In this document: positions 56,603 through 64,000 of the stretch, piece after piece | How the letters are laid out: the number at the start of each line of letters is the position of its first letter | How positions within the stretch are numbered: the stretch's first letter is position 1 | Source: Cupriavidus pinatubonensis | Lineage (GTDB): Bacteria; Pseudomonadota; Gammaproteobacteria; Burkholderiales; Burkholderiaceae | Assembly: GCF_019602855.1 (NCBI RefSeq) | Contig: NZ_CP080767.1 | Coordinates: forward strand, 434,001-498,000 | Reading direction: 5' to 3' | DNA: 64,000 nt | Notes under the pieces: generated by a model | What the model was told of the DNA's origin: nothing | The model's database searches: none | Seen by the model: the letters and a program-made list of their open reading frames with translations, nothing else | Translations under genes and position numbers: made by a program

Positions 56603-57799
56603 ATGAAACAACTGCAAGACGCCTACATCGTTGCCGCGACCCGCACGCCGATCGGCAAGGCGCCGAAGGGCGCGTTCAAGAACACGCGTCCGGACGACCT
56701 GCTCGCGACGATCCTGAAAGCCGCCGTGGCGCAGGTGCCGAACCTCGATCCAAAGCTGATCGAAGATGCCATCGTCGGCTGCGCGATTCCCGAAGCGCAG
56801 CAGGGCCTGAACGTGGCGCGTATCGGCGCGCTGCTGTCGGGCCTGCCGAACACGGTGGGCGGCATCACCGTCAACCGCTTCTGCGCCTCCGGCGTGAGCG
56901 CCGTGGCGATGGCGGCCGACCGCATCCGCGTGGGCGAGTCCGACGTGATGATCGCCGCCGGCGTGGAAACGATGAGCATGGTGCCGATGATGGGCAACTC
57001 GCCGTCGATGTCGCCGGACATCTTCACGCGGGACGAAAACGTTGGCATCGCGTACGGCATGGGCCTGACCGCCGAGAAGGTCGCTCAGCAATGGAATGTC
57101 AGCCGTGAGGACCAGGATGCGTTTTCGCTGGCTTCGCACCAGAAGGCCATCGCTGCCCAGCAGGCCGGCGAGTTCAACGACGAGATCACGCCGATCGAAA
57201 TCGTCGAGAAATTCCCGAACCTGGCTACGGGAGAGGTGAGCGTCAAGACGCGCACGATCTCGCTCGACGAAGGCCCGCGCCCGGAGACCTCGCTCGAAGG
57301 CCTTGGCAAGCTGCGCCCGGTGTTCGCAAACAAGGGTAGCGTGACCGCCGGCAACAGCTCGCAGACGTCCGACGGCGCCGGCGCGCTGATCCTGGTCTCC
57401 GAGAAGATCCTGAAGCAGTTCAACCTGGTGCCGCTCGCACGCTTCGTGTCGTTCGCGGTGCGCGGCGTGCCGCCGGAGATCATGGGTATCGGCCCGAAGG
57501 AAGCGATTCCTGCGGTGTTGAAGGCAGCCGGGCTGACGCAGGACCAGATCGACTGGATCGAACTGAACGAAGCGTTTGCCGCGCAATCGCTGGCCGTGAT
57601 GCGTGATCTTGAACTCGACCCGTCCAAGGTCAACCGCATGGGCGGTGCCATTGCGCTCGGCCACCCGCTCGGCGCGACGGGCGCGATCCGCTCGGCGACT
57701 GTGGTGCACGCGCTGCGTCGCCACAACCTGAAGTACGGCATGGTGACCATGTGCGTCGGTACGGGCATGGGCGCGGCCGGCATCTTTGAGCGCGTCTGA
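56603..57799 (+). CDS. Acetyl-CoA C-acyltransferase (thiolase)
   Basis: A 398-aa thiolase. The acyl-accepting Cys94 lies in VNRFCASGVSAVAMAA; GGAIALGHPLGATGAIR holds the catalytic His; CVGTGMGAAGIFE holds the second Cys. It cleaves 3-oxoacyl-CoA with CoA, releasing acetyl-CoA. Together with the two upstream genes it completes a beta-oxidation cycle. Cupriavidus necator is known to carry more than one such operon. It ends at a perfect inverted repeat that looks like the operon terminator. Confidence 0.94.
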   Translation: MKQLQDAYIVAATRTPIGKAPKGAFKNTRPDDLLATILKAAVAQVPNLDPKLIEDAIVGCAIPEAQQGLNVARIGALLSGLPNTVGGITVNRFCASGVSAVAMAADRIRVGESDVMIAAGVETMSMVPMMGNSPSMSPDIFTRDENVGIAYGMGLTAEKVAQQWNVSREDQDAFSLASHQKAIAAQQAGEFNDEITPIEIVEKFPNLATGEVSVKTRTISLDEGPRPETSLEGLGKLRPVFANKGSVTAGNSSQTSDGAGALILVSEKILKQFNLVPLARFVSFAVRGVPPEIMGIGPKEAIPAVLKAAGLTQDQIDWIELNEAFAAQSLAVMRDLELDPSKVNRMGGAIALGHPLGATGAIRSATVVHALRRHNLKYGMVTMCVGTGMGAAGIFERV

Positions 57800-57814
57800 A
57801 GAAACGCGCCAGCA

Positions 57815-57862
57815 GGGATGCTGCGGCTTAAGGCTGTCAAAGCGCATCAAACGCAGCATCCC
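57815..57862 (+). terminator. Inverted repeat at the end of the beta-oxidation operon
   Basis: GGGATGCTGCG and CGCAGCATCCC form a perfect 11-bp stem around a 26-base loop, 16 bp after the thiolase stop. A short T-containing stretch (atccttct) follows. Confidence 0.6.
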
Positions 57863-57899
57863 ATCCTTCTGTCAGGTGAAGAAAAGCAGTGCCAACGTC

Positions 57900-57931
57900 G
57901 GCGCGCTCATGGCAACGACCCATGGCGCGCC
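57900..57931. promoter_or_regulatory. Second hairpin, upstream of degV
   Basis: GGCGCGC-t-CATGG pairs with CCATG-GCGCGCC around a 7-base loop: 12 paired positions and one bulged T. It ends 53 bp before the degV ATG and could lie in its leader or be an operator. Confidence 0.4.
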
Positions 57932-57984
57932 CCGAAAACGCTGCCGCACCACGATGCGGCTCACCAGCAAGGGGGCACAACACC

Positions 57985-58941
57985 ATGCAGGAGACAACCA
58001 TCCTGGCCGACGCGGCATGCGATATGCCGCGCGCGGTCATGACGGAACTTGGCGTACGCACGATTCCGTTCCGCATCCGCGCGGGAGAACAGTTCATCGC
58101 CGACACGCGCGATGAAGCGTCGCTGCCATTGCTGTACGAGCAGTACCTGGTCGGCAAGCAGGATCACTATGCGGAATCGATCCCGCTGGTCGAACGCGAA
58201 CTCGAAGACCATCTGCTGCGGCACGTGGTGGCGACGTGCGACCGGGCCATGCTATTCACGATCGCGAGCACGCGTAGCAAGCTCTATTCCCACGCGACAG
58301 GCGCCGTGATTGGCACGGCTGCGCGCAGCGTTCGCCTGCGCAAGGAGGCGGGGCGCTCGGGCTTGTTCGACCTTGTCGTCGTCGATACCGGCGCCATTGG
58401 CCCTGGGCAGGCGCTGATCGTGCACGAGGCCGCGCGCATGGCGGCAGCGGGCGCCAGTGCGCGCGATGTGGTCGAGGCCGTCGAAACACGCCTGCGCGAT
58501 GCCGCGCATATGTACCTGGTGCCCGACGAATTGCTCTACATGTACACGCGCGCCAGGCTCAAGGGCGAGGACAGCATCACGTGGAGCCGCTACATGATGG
58601 GCAGCGCATTCAATATCCGGCCGATCATCCATATGCATCGCGGTCGTACCGGGGCCGTGGCCAAAGTGCGTGGTTCGGATGAAGGGCGCCGCCGCGTGCT
58701 GGCGCATGCCGAGCAATGCATACGCAATGGCAGCCTGCTGACGCCAGCGATCTCGGTGTGCTTCGCCGGTCCGCTCGACGCGGTGCGCGCCATGCCGGCC
58801 TACCAGTCGCTCGAGCGGACTGCACGTGCCTGCGGCGTCGAGCTAATGCTGGCGCCGATGAGCCTGACCGTCGCGCTCAACGTCGGCGCTCGCGCGTTTG
58901 GCCTGAGCTATCTTTCCGAGGAGCCGCTGCCGCTTGCATAG
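57985..58941 (+). CDS. DegV-family fatty-acid-binding protein
   Basis: A 318-aa protein of the DegV (EDD) fold. TTILADAACDMPRAVM is the N-terminal strand with the conserved Asp; LFTIASTRSKLYSHA and VVDTGAIGPGQALIV bracket the lipid pocket, and YMMGSAFNIRPIIHMHRG is the usual C-terminal block. DegV/FakB proteins bind a fatty acid; in Gram-positives they present it to the kinase FakA. No FakA-like gene is visible here, so it may be a carrier or sensor within this fatty-acid block. The start follows gggggca, a weak site. Confidence 0.88.
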   Translation: MQETTILADAACDMPRAVMTELGVRTIPFRIRAGEQFIADTRDEASLPLLYEQYLVGKQDHYAESIPLVERELEDHLLRHVVATCDRAMLFTIASTRSKLYSHATGAVIGTAARSVRLRKEAGRSGLFDLVVVDTGAIGPGQALIVHEAARMAAAGASARDVVEAVETRLRDAAHMYLVPDELLYMYTRARLKGEDSITWSRYMMGSAFNIRPIIHMHRGRTGAVAKVRGSDEGRRRVLAHAEQCIRNGSLLTPAISVCFAGPLDAVRAMPAYQSLERTARACGVELMLAPMSLTVALNVGARAFGLSYLSEEPLPLA

Positions 58942-58990
58942 CGATGGCGGCGCAGTCCTTGCAGCAACGCATCACCACGAGAGGCATTCC

Positions 58991-59767
58991 ATGAGCATCC
59001 GCACCAGCATTGAACACGGCATCCTGACGATCGAGTTCGATCGGGCCGGAAAGAAGAACGCCATCACGGCGGCGATGTACCAGGCCATGGCTGACGCGCT
59101 GCGCGCGGCCGAGACGGACAGCGCGGTCCGCGTGATTCTGCTCCGCGGCAAGGACGAGATCTTCACGGCAGGCAACGACCTCGAAGATTTCATGCAGCGG
59201 CCGCCGACCAGCGGTGAAGGCGCGGAGCAACCGCCGGTGTTCCAGTTCCTGTACCAGATCAGCCATGCGAGCAAGCCGATCGTCGCGGCGGTCAGCGGCG
59301 CGGCCGTGGGCGTGGGCACCACGATGCTGCTGCACTGCGATTTCGTCTACGCGTCGGAAACGGCGAAGCTGTCGCTGCCGTTCGCGCAGCTTGGGCTGTG
59401 CCCGGAAGCTGCATCGAGCCTGCTGCTGCCGCGCCTGGTCGGCTACCAGCGCGCTGCTGAAAAACTGATGCTCGGTGAGCCCTTCGGTGCGAAGGAAGCA
59501 TACGAGATCGGGCTCGTCACGCGCGTGTTGCCCGTGGCCGAACTGCATGCCTTTGCGCTGCAGCAGGCCCGCAAGCTGGCCGCGCTGCCGGCGTCGTCGC
59601 TGCGCGAGACCAAACGGCTGATGAAGGGCAATGACGTGGAAGCCGTGGAGAAGAAGATGGCCGATGAGGGCGCGGTGTTCCGGCGCATGCTGGTGGCACC
59701 GGAAGCGAAGGAAGCGTTCTCGGCGTTCTTCGAGAAGCGGAAGCCGGATTTTACGAAGTTCAGTTGA
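58991..59767 (+). CDS. Enoyl-CoA hydratase/isomerase family protein
   Basis: A 258-aa crotonase. The oxyanion-hole motifs are FTAGNDLEDFM and AAVSGAAVGVGTTML, and FAQLGLCPEAASSLLLP carries the conserved acidic residue region. It probably hydrates or isomerises enoyl-CoA and may supply unsaturated fatty-acid intermediates to the beta-oxidation genes upstream. It starts 49 bp after degV, on the same strand and likely the same transcript. Confidence 0.9.
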   Translation: MSIRTSIEHGILTIEFDRAGKKNAITAAMYQAMADALRAAETDSAVRVILLRGKDEIFTAGNDLEDFMQRPPTSGEGAEQPPVFQFLYQISHASKPIVAAVSGAAVGVGTTMLLHCDFVYASETAKLSLPFAQLGLCPEAASSLLLPRLVGYQRAAEKLMLGEPFGAKEAYEIGLVTRVLPVAELHAFALQQARKLAALPASSLRETKRLMKGNDVEAVEKKMADEGAVFRRMLVAPEAKEAFSAFFEKRKPDFTKFS

Positions 59768-59779
59768 GCCGGCGAGGGG

Positions 59780-59843
59780 GCAGGCTCCTGGCAAGCCTGC
59801 TTCACCGTGAGACCAACTCCCCTCCGCGCGCGCGGGAGAGGGT
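59780..59843. terminator. Tandem hairpins between convergent genes
   Basis: The first hairpin is GCAGGCT, seven bases, AGCCTGC (59780-59800, perfect). The second (about 59815-59843) pairs CCCTC with GAGGG and CGCG with CGCG across a short bulge; it looks like a worn copy of the CCCTCTCCCGC/GCGGGAGAGGG repeats common in proteobacterial gaps. They separate the convergent hydratase and thioesterase genes. Confidence 0.5.
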
Positions 59844-59851
59844 AGACACCA

Positions 59852-60253
59852 TCAAGTCGGCAACACCCTCGGCTGCCGGCTTTCATCCGTCGCCACATAC
59901 GTCAGCGTGGCTTCCGTCACCTTGACGATCTCGTTGGCGTGCCGCATGCGCTGCGCATAGACCTCGACCGATACGGTGATCGAGGTGCGGCCGGTCTTTT
60001 CGATCTCGGCATAGAAGCTCACCAGATCGCCGACGAACACCGGATGCTTGAACAGGAAGGAATTGACCGCCACCGTGGCCACGCGGCCCTGGGCGCGTTC
60101 CACCGCGGGAATCGATCCGGCGATATCCACCTGCGACATGATCCAGCCGCCGAACACGTCGCCGTGCACGTTGGCATCGGCGGGCATTGGCACGACACGC
60201 AGCGCAGGGCTCTTTCCAGCGGGCAGGGCGGGGACGGTATGGGGTGAATTCAT
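59852..60253 (-). CDS. YciA-type acyl-CoA thioesterase (hotdog fold)
   Basis: A 133-aa hotdog thioesterase with PADANVHGDVFGGWIMSQVD, the YciA/BACH signature with the catalytic Asp-containing helix, and FLFKHPVFVGDLVSFYAEI. It hydrolyses acyl-CoA esters to free CoA. ATG 60253 begins MNSPHTVPAL and suits family length; the open frame extends 53 codons upstream across the promoter region of the divergent ABC gene and is not used. Confidence 0.9.
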   Translation of the reverse strand: MNSPHTVPALPAGKSPALRVVPMPADANVHGDVFGGWIMSQVDIAGSIPAVERAQGRVATVAVNSFLFKHPVFVGDLVSFYAEIEKTGRTSITVSVEVYAQRMRHANEIVKVTEATLTYVATDESRQPRVLPT

Positions 60254-60372
60254 GGCGGGAAACCGGAAAGGGAGGGATGGAGGGCAGCGTTGTCCGGCGG
60301 CCGCGGCCGGGACGCTTCCTGCCGGACGGCGCGATCTCTGCGACAATCGGCCATTGGTTTGGATTCTATCGT

Positions 60373-62262
60373 ATGCGCCGCTATTCCACGACTGCGGAAC
60401 CGCCCCCCGCAAAGCCCGCCACCCTGTTCCCCGGCCAGCGCGCGCCGCGCAGCGACTGGCAGACCGTCCGCAACCTGCTGCCCTATGTCTGGCACTACAA
60501 GTGGCGCGTAATGCTTGCGCTGGCCTGCCTGGTGTCGGCCAAGGTCGCGAACCTCGGCGTGCCGGTGCTGATGAAGCGGCTGATCGACAGCATGAACATC
60601 ACCGCGGGCGACCCGCGCGCGCTGCTGGTGGTACCGGTCGGGCTGATCGTGGCCTATGGCGTGCTGCGGCTGTCGGCGACCTTGTTCACCGAGTTGCGGG
60701 AAATCCTCTTTTCCAAGGTCACGCAGAGCGCGGTGCGGGAGATCGCGCTACAGGTGTTCCGGCACCTGCATGCGCTGTCGCTGCGTTTCCACCTGGACCG
60801 GCAGACCGGCGGCATGAGCCGCGACATCGAGCGTGGCACGCGCGGCATCCAGTCGCTGATCTCGTATTCGCTGTACAGCATCCTGCCGACACTCGTGGAA
60901 ATGGCGCTGGTGCTCGGCTTCTTCATCCTGCACTACGACATCTGGTTTGCGGCCATCACCGGCTGCGCGCTGCTGGGCTATATCGTGTTCACCATCGTCG
61001 TGACCGAATGGCGCACGCATTTCCGCCGCCGCATGAATGAGCTCGATTCGCGGGCCAACCAGAAGGCCATCGATTCGCTGCTCAACTTCGAGACGGTCAA
61101 GTACTTCGGCAACGAGGAATACGAGGCGCGGCGCTATGACGAGAACCTGCTGAAGTACCGCTCCGCGGCGATCCGCTCGCAGAACTCGCTGTCCTTCCTC
61201 AATTTTGGGCAGCAGACCATCATCGCGGTCGGGCTGATCCTGATCCTGTGGCGCGCCACCGTAGGCGTGGTCGCGGGCAAGCTGACGCTGGGCGATCTCG
61301 TGCTGGTCAACACGCTGATGATCCAGCTCTATATCCCGCTGAATTTCCTCGGCGTGATCTACCGCGAGATCAAGCAGTCGACCACCGACATGGACCGAAT
61401 GTTCGTGCTGCTCGGTACGCACCAGGAAGTCGCCGACAAAGCCGGCGCACAGCCGCTGGCAGTGCAGGGCGCGCAAGTGCGCTTCCGCCATGTGCGCTTC
61501 GGTTACGAGTCGAACCGCGTGATCCTCGACGATGTCGATTTCACCATTGCGGCGGGCACGACCACCGCCGTGGTCGGCCACAGCGGCTCTGGCAAGTCGA
61601 CGCTCGCACGCCTGCTGTTCCGCTTCTACGACGTCAGCGACGGCGCCATCCAGATCGACGGTCAGGACATCCGTAGCATCACGCAGGAGAGCCTGCGCCG
61701 CTCCATCGGCATCGTGCCGCAGGACACGGTGCTGTTCAACGACAGCATCTTCTACAACATCGCCTATGGCCGGCCCGATGCGACGCATGATGAAGTCATC
61801 GCGGCGGCGCGCGCGGCGCAGATCGATAGCTTTATCAGCGAGTTGCCGCAGGGCTACGACACCCCCGTGGGGGAGCGCGGTCTCAAGCTTTCCGGCGGCG
61901 AGAAGCAGCGCGTGGCCATTGCACGAACGCTGCTGAAGAACCCGCCGATCCTGGTATTCGACGAAGCGACGTCCGCGCTTGACTCGCGGACCGAGCAGGC
62001 CATCCAGGCTGAGCTGATGCGGCTTGCGCAGAATCGCACCACGCTGCTGATCGCGCACCGGCTGTCCACCGTGGTCCATGCCGACCAGATCCTGGTGATG
62101 GACCGGGGCAGCATCGTGGAACGCGGCACCCACGCCGAGCTGATGCGCGCGGGTGGGCGCTATGCGGAGATGTGGGAGATCCAGGCGCGCAGCGCCGCGC
62201 AACGCGGGACGGTGGCGGACGAGCTGGCCATCGACGTTGGCGACGCGACGCAGGACGCCTGA
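60373..62262 (+). CDS. Atm1-type ABC exporter, membrane and ATPase domains fused
   Basis: A 629-aa type IV half-exporter. Six membrane helices lie between residues 45 and 330, with the Atm1/HMT1 landmark NFETVKYFGNEEYEARRYD and SLRFHLDRQTGGMSRDIERG. The ATPase has Walker A GHSGSGKSTLARL, signature LSGGEKQRVAIAR and Walker B ILVFDEATSALDS. Bacterial Atm1-like transporters export glutathione conjugates and help with heavy-metal tolerance or Fe-S cluster balance. ATG 60373 gives MRRYSTTAEPP; the frame is open upstream, overlapping the divergent thioesterase region. Confidence 0.92.
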   Translation: MRRYSTTAEPPPAKPATLFPGQRAPRSDWQTVRNLLPYVWHYKWRVMLALACLVSAKVANLGVPVLMKRLIDSMNITAGDPRALLVVPVGLIVAYGVLRLSATLFTELREILFSKVTQSAVREIALQVFRHLHALSLRFHLDRQTGGMSRDIERGTRGIQSLISYSLYSILPTLVEMALVLGFFILHYDIWFAAITGCALLGYIVFTIVVTEWRTHFRRRMNELDSRANQKAIDSLLNFETVKYFGNEEYEARRYDENLLKYRSAAIRSQNSLSFLNFGQQTIIAVGLILILWRATVGVVAGKLTLGDLVLVNTLMIQLYIPLNFLGVIYREIKQSTTDMDRMFVLLGTHQEVADKAGAQPLAVQGAQVRFRHVRFGYESNRVILDDVDFTIAAGTTTAVVGHSGSGKSTLARLLFRFYDVSDGAIQIDGQDIRSITQESLRRSIGIVPQDTVLFNDSIFYNIAYGRPDATHDEVIAAARAAQIDSFISELPQGYDTPVGERGLKLSGGEKQRVAIARTLLKNPPILVFDEATSALDSRTEQAIQAELMRLAQNRTTLLIAHRLSTVVHADQILVMDRGSIVERGTHAELMRAGGRYAEMWEIQARSAAQRGTVADELAIDVGDATQDA

Positions 62263-62268
62263 GCGCCG

Positions 62269-62727
62269 TTACGCGTAGTCGAGTGGCAGTGCCGTCGTGT
62301 ACTTGATCTGCTCCATCGCAAAGCTGGAACTCACGTCGGCCAGCTCCGCGCCCTGGATCAGCTTCTTGTACACGCGGTCATACGCGGCGATATCGGGCAC
62401 CACCACGCGCAGCAGGTAATCGGTGTCACCCGCCATGCGATAGAACTCCGTCACTTCGGGAATCGACGCAACCAGCGCGTGGAACTGCTTGAGCCACTTG
62501 ACGTTGTGCTGCGCCGTGCGGACCGAGACAAACACCGTCACGCCAGCGTTCAGCTTGTCGGCGTCGAGCAGCGCCACACGTTTGCGGATCAGCCCGGCTT
62601 CTTCGAGCTTCTGGATGCGGCGCCAGCACGGTGTCGACGTCAGGCCGACGCGTTCGCCGATCTCGGCCACGGGCACGGTGGCGTCTTCCTGCAGGATGGC
62701 AAGGATCTGTTTGTCGTAGCGGTCCAT
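62269..62727 (-). CDS. Lrp/AsnC-family transcriptional regulator
   Basis: A 152-aa Lrp-type protein. The N-terminal helix-turn-helix (AEIGERVGLTSTPCWRRIQK) is followed by the RAM/AsnC ligand domain (VTEFYRMAGDTDYLLRVVVP). These regulators respond to amino acids. It lies 60 bp downstream of the cysteine-dioxygenase-family gene on the same strand, so an amino-acid or sulfur-amino-acid link is plausible but unproven. It converges on the Atm1-type gene with a 6-bp gap. Confidence 0.9.
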   Translation of the reverse strand: MDRYDKQILAILQEDATVPVAEIGERVGLTSTPCWRRIQKLEEAGLIRKRVALLDADKLNAGVTVFVSVRTAQHNVKWLKQFHALVASIPEVTEFYRMAGDTDYLLRVVVPDIAAYDRVYKKLIQGAELADVSSSFAMEQIKYTTALPLDYA

Positions 62728-62787
62728 CGATGTGTGCGTCCTTTCAGGGGGATGCGGCAGCCTGCGCGCCGTCCCCGTGCCGGCGCG

Positions 62788-63342
62788 TCAGTCGTCGGTA
62801 TCAACCAGCAGGTTGACGCCGGTGGAGATGTGGTCGCGGTCCACGCCGTACAGGTGCAGCGATACGGCGATGGCGTCGGTGGCGTTGCCGAGCGAATGAA
62901 TATGCTGCAGGCCGGCCGGCACGCTGAAGGTGGCACCGGCCTGGCGGTCGACACCGCCGGTCAGCGTGGCAAGCCGGCTGGCCGGATCCCATTGGTAGTG
63001 GCGCTCGCTCAGCGTGCCGCGCAGCACGCGGTAGGCGCACCACGTGCGGTGCCCGTGCACGGGGCTCGCCTGGCCGGGCCGCCAGACCAGCAGCATCGCG
63101 GAGAAGCGCGCGAGCGGATCGGCATAGACGAGATGGCGTGTGTACGTGTCCGGACTGCCCAGCAGCGCGCCCGGCGGCAGCCAGGCCAGCAGGGTGTCGG
63201 CGTCGGGCAGACAGGTGTCGATATTGCCGGCCACCATGCGTGCGCTGTGCGCGAATGTGGCCTCCATGCTTTGCGCGAGCCGGCCCAGCGGGCTGGCGTG
63301 GATGGCGGGCATGCCGCCCGTAGCGGTGGGGCAGGATTGCAT
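62788..63342 (-). CDS. Cysteine dioxygenase family thiol dioxygenase (cupin)
   Basis: A 184-aa cupin. The iron ligands are the His pair in PVHGHRTWCAYRVLRGTLSE and the third His in SLHLYGVD, the arrangement of cysteine dioxygenase. It uses O2 to oxidise the thiol of cysteine (or 3-mercaptopropionate in related enzymes) to a sulfinate. A Cys three residues after the HxHR block could take part in a Cys-Tyr link, but its position differs slightly from the mammalian enzyme. The gene is divergent from a LysR-type regulator, with a palindrome between them. Confidence 0.85.
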   Translation of the reverse strand: MQSCPTATGGMPAIHASPLGRLAQSMEATFAHSARMVAGNIDTCLPDADTLLAWLPPGALLGSPDTYTRHLVYADPLARFSAMLLVWRPGQASPVHGHRTWCAYRVLRGTLSERHYQWDPASRLATLTGGVDRQAGATFSVPAGLQHIHSLGNATDAIAVSLHLYGVDRDHISTGVNLLVDTDD

Positions 63343-63463
63343 GGATGGCTCCGGGATCTTCTTCGTATGAGGCCATCATAGGTGCGGCTCCTGAGCAAAG
63401 GCATGCATTCTGTCGTGACAAATCACCGAATATCGTTGCTCCATGCTACTAAAAGGCAGATTC

Positions 63464-63480
63464 GTAGAATGTCATTCTAC
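63464..63480. promoter_or_regulatory. Perfect 17-bp palindrome between CDO-family and lysR genes
   Basis: GTAGAATG-T-CATTCTAC has perfect 8-bp arms around one base and sits near the middle of the 210-bp divergent gap, in an A/T-richer tract. Its place and symmetry fit a LysR-type (or Lrp) operator controlling both genes. A weaker repeat, TATGA-N5-TCATA (63366-63380), lies near the dioxygenase start. Confidence 0.6.
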
Positions 63481-63552
63481 AGTGTGCCCACCCGCCGAAA
63501 CAGCCAGCGCGCCCGGTGACGGCACCGTCCGAGCCGGTGGATAATCCGCGTC

Positions 63553-64000
63553 ATGGAAATCAAATGGCTTGAAGACTTCGTCAGCCTGGCCGAGACGCAC
63601 AGCTTCTCGCGCTCGGCCGAACTGCGACATGTCACGCAACCGGCGTTCTCGCGCCGGATCCAGTCGCTCGAGGCGTGGGTCGGCACGGAGCTGATCGATC
63701 GCTCCAGCTACCCGACCAGCCTGACCGCCGCTGGCAAGGTGTTCTATGAGCAGGCCCTGGCCATGCTGGCGCAGGTCAGCGAGACGCGCGCGCTGATGCG
63801 CGGGCAGCGCTCGTCGAACGCGCAGGTGCTGGAATTCGCGGTGCCGCACACGCTGTCGCTGACGTTCTTTCCGGAATGGCTCAAGACGCTCGAGCGCAAG
63901 GTCGGCACGCTACCGTGCCGGCTGCGGGCGCTCAACGTGCACGACGCGGTGCTGCTGCTGGTCGAGGGCGGCTGCGACCTGGTCATGGTCTACCACCATG
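63553..64000 (+). CDS. LysR-family transcriptional regulator (3' end missing)
   Basis: The first 149 codons are visible and the gene runs off the right edge. The N-terminal winged helix-turn-helix is typical: MEIKWLEDFVSLAETHSFSR, SAELRHVTQPAFSRRIQSLE, LIDRSSYPTSLTAAGKVFYE. The effector domain begins around residue 95. It is divergent from the cysteine-dioxygenase-family gene, so it probably controls that gene and itself. About half of a normal 300-aa LysR protein is missing. Confidence 0.92.
   Translation, partial: MEIKWLEDFVSLAETHSFSRSAELRHVTQPAFSRRIQSLEAWVGTELIDRSSYPTSLTAAGKVFYEQALAMLAQVSETRALMRGQRSSNAQVLEFAVPHTLSLTFFPEWLKTLERKVGTLPCRLRALNVHDAVLLLVEGGCDLVMVYHH

Overview
The window is a GC-rich (about two thirds G+C by eye) stretch of a bacterial chromosome. 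Gene content and order point to a betaproteobacterium of the Burkholderiaceae, most likely Cupriavidus or a close relative: type IV pilus minor pilins with PilY1, fmdB-DUF502-aspS-nudB, ubiE-tim44-ubiJ-ubiB, ilvA-queF, an otsB/GH15/otsA trehalose block and a tetR-led beta-oxidation operon. The genus is inferred from remembered gene content, not from an alignment. Coding is dense on both strands. I see no rRNA, tRNA, CRISPR array, phage or insertion sequence. The window cuts pilW at the left edge and a LysR gene at the right edge.

Layout. 1-4769: end of a pilus operon (pilW-pilX-pilY1), then a small secreted ORF and a class I aminotransferase. 6424-11842 (minus): tetR, HlyD adaptor, ABC ATPase, ABC-2 permease and NodT-type outer-membrane channel, which together form a complete tripartite exporter. 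12034-13410: OprB-type porin. 13464-15853 (minus): ilvA overlapping queF. 16123-20615: trehalose genes otsB, GH15, otsA, then a pterin dehydratase. 20705-29084 (minus): a complete molybdenum-hydroxylase operon of the CO-dehydrogenase family with its maturation genes. Its large subunit carries AYRGAGR, the form II signature, so the substrate is unknown and CO is not the safe guess. A strongly folded intergenic element of about 220 bp interrupts this operon.

29404-36567: YqaA membrane protein, a 1324-aa FAD/Fe-S oxidoreductase fusion with a HIT protein, and an SbmA/YddA-type ABC protein. 36620-41989: DUF971 protein, the ubiquinone genes ubiE, ubiJ and ubiB around a Tim44-like protein, and a TPMT-like methyltransferase. 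42311-46884: sodium:solute symporter, FmdB zinc-ribbon protein, DUF502 protein, aspS. 47109-51275: a coiled-coil membrane protein of unknown function, nudB, an EEP phosphatase/nuclease, mobB on the opposite strand, and a ClsB-type cardiolipin synthase. 51559-60253: fatty-acid oxidation block (TetR, acyl-CoA dehydrogenase, 3-hydroxyacyl-CoA dehydrogenase/enoyl-CoA hydratase, thiolase, DegV, enoyl-CoA hydratase, hotdog thioesterase). 60373-64000: Atm1-type ABC exporter, Lrp regulator, cysteine-dioxygenase-family enzyme, and a divergent LysR gene with a perfect 17-bp palindrome between the last two.

Most of the window is conserved housekeeping or metabolic DNA. The features most worth a second look are the structured element inside the cox-like operon (25063-25280), the form II hydroxylase itself, the DUF3683 fusion oxidoreductase, the GH15 enzyme between the trehalose synthesis genes, and several palindromes in regulatory gaps.
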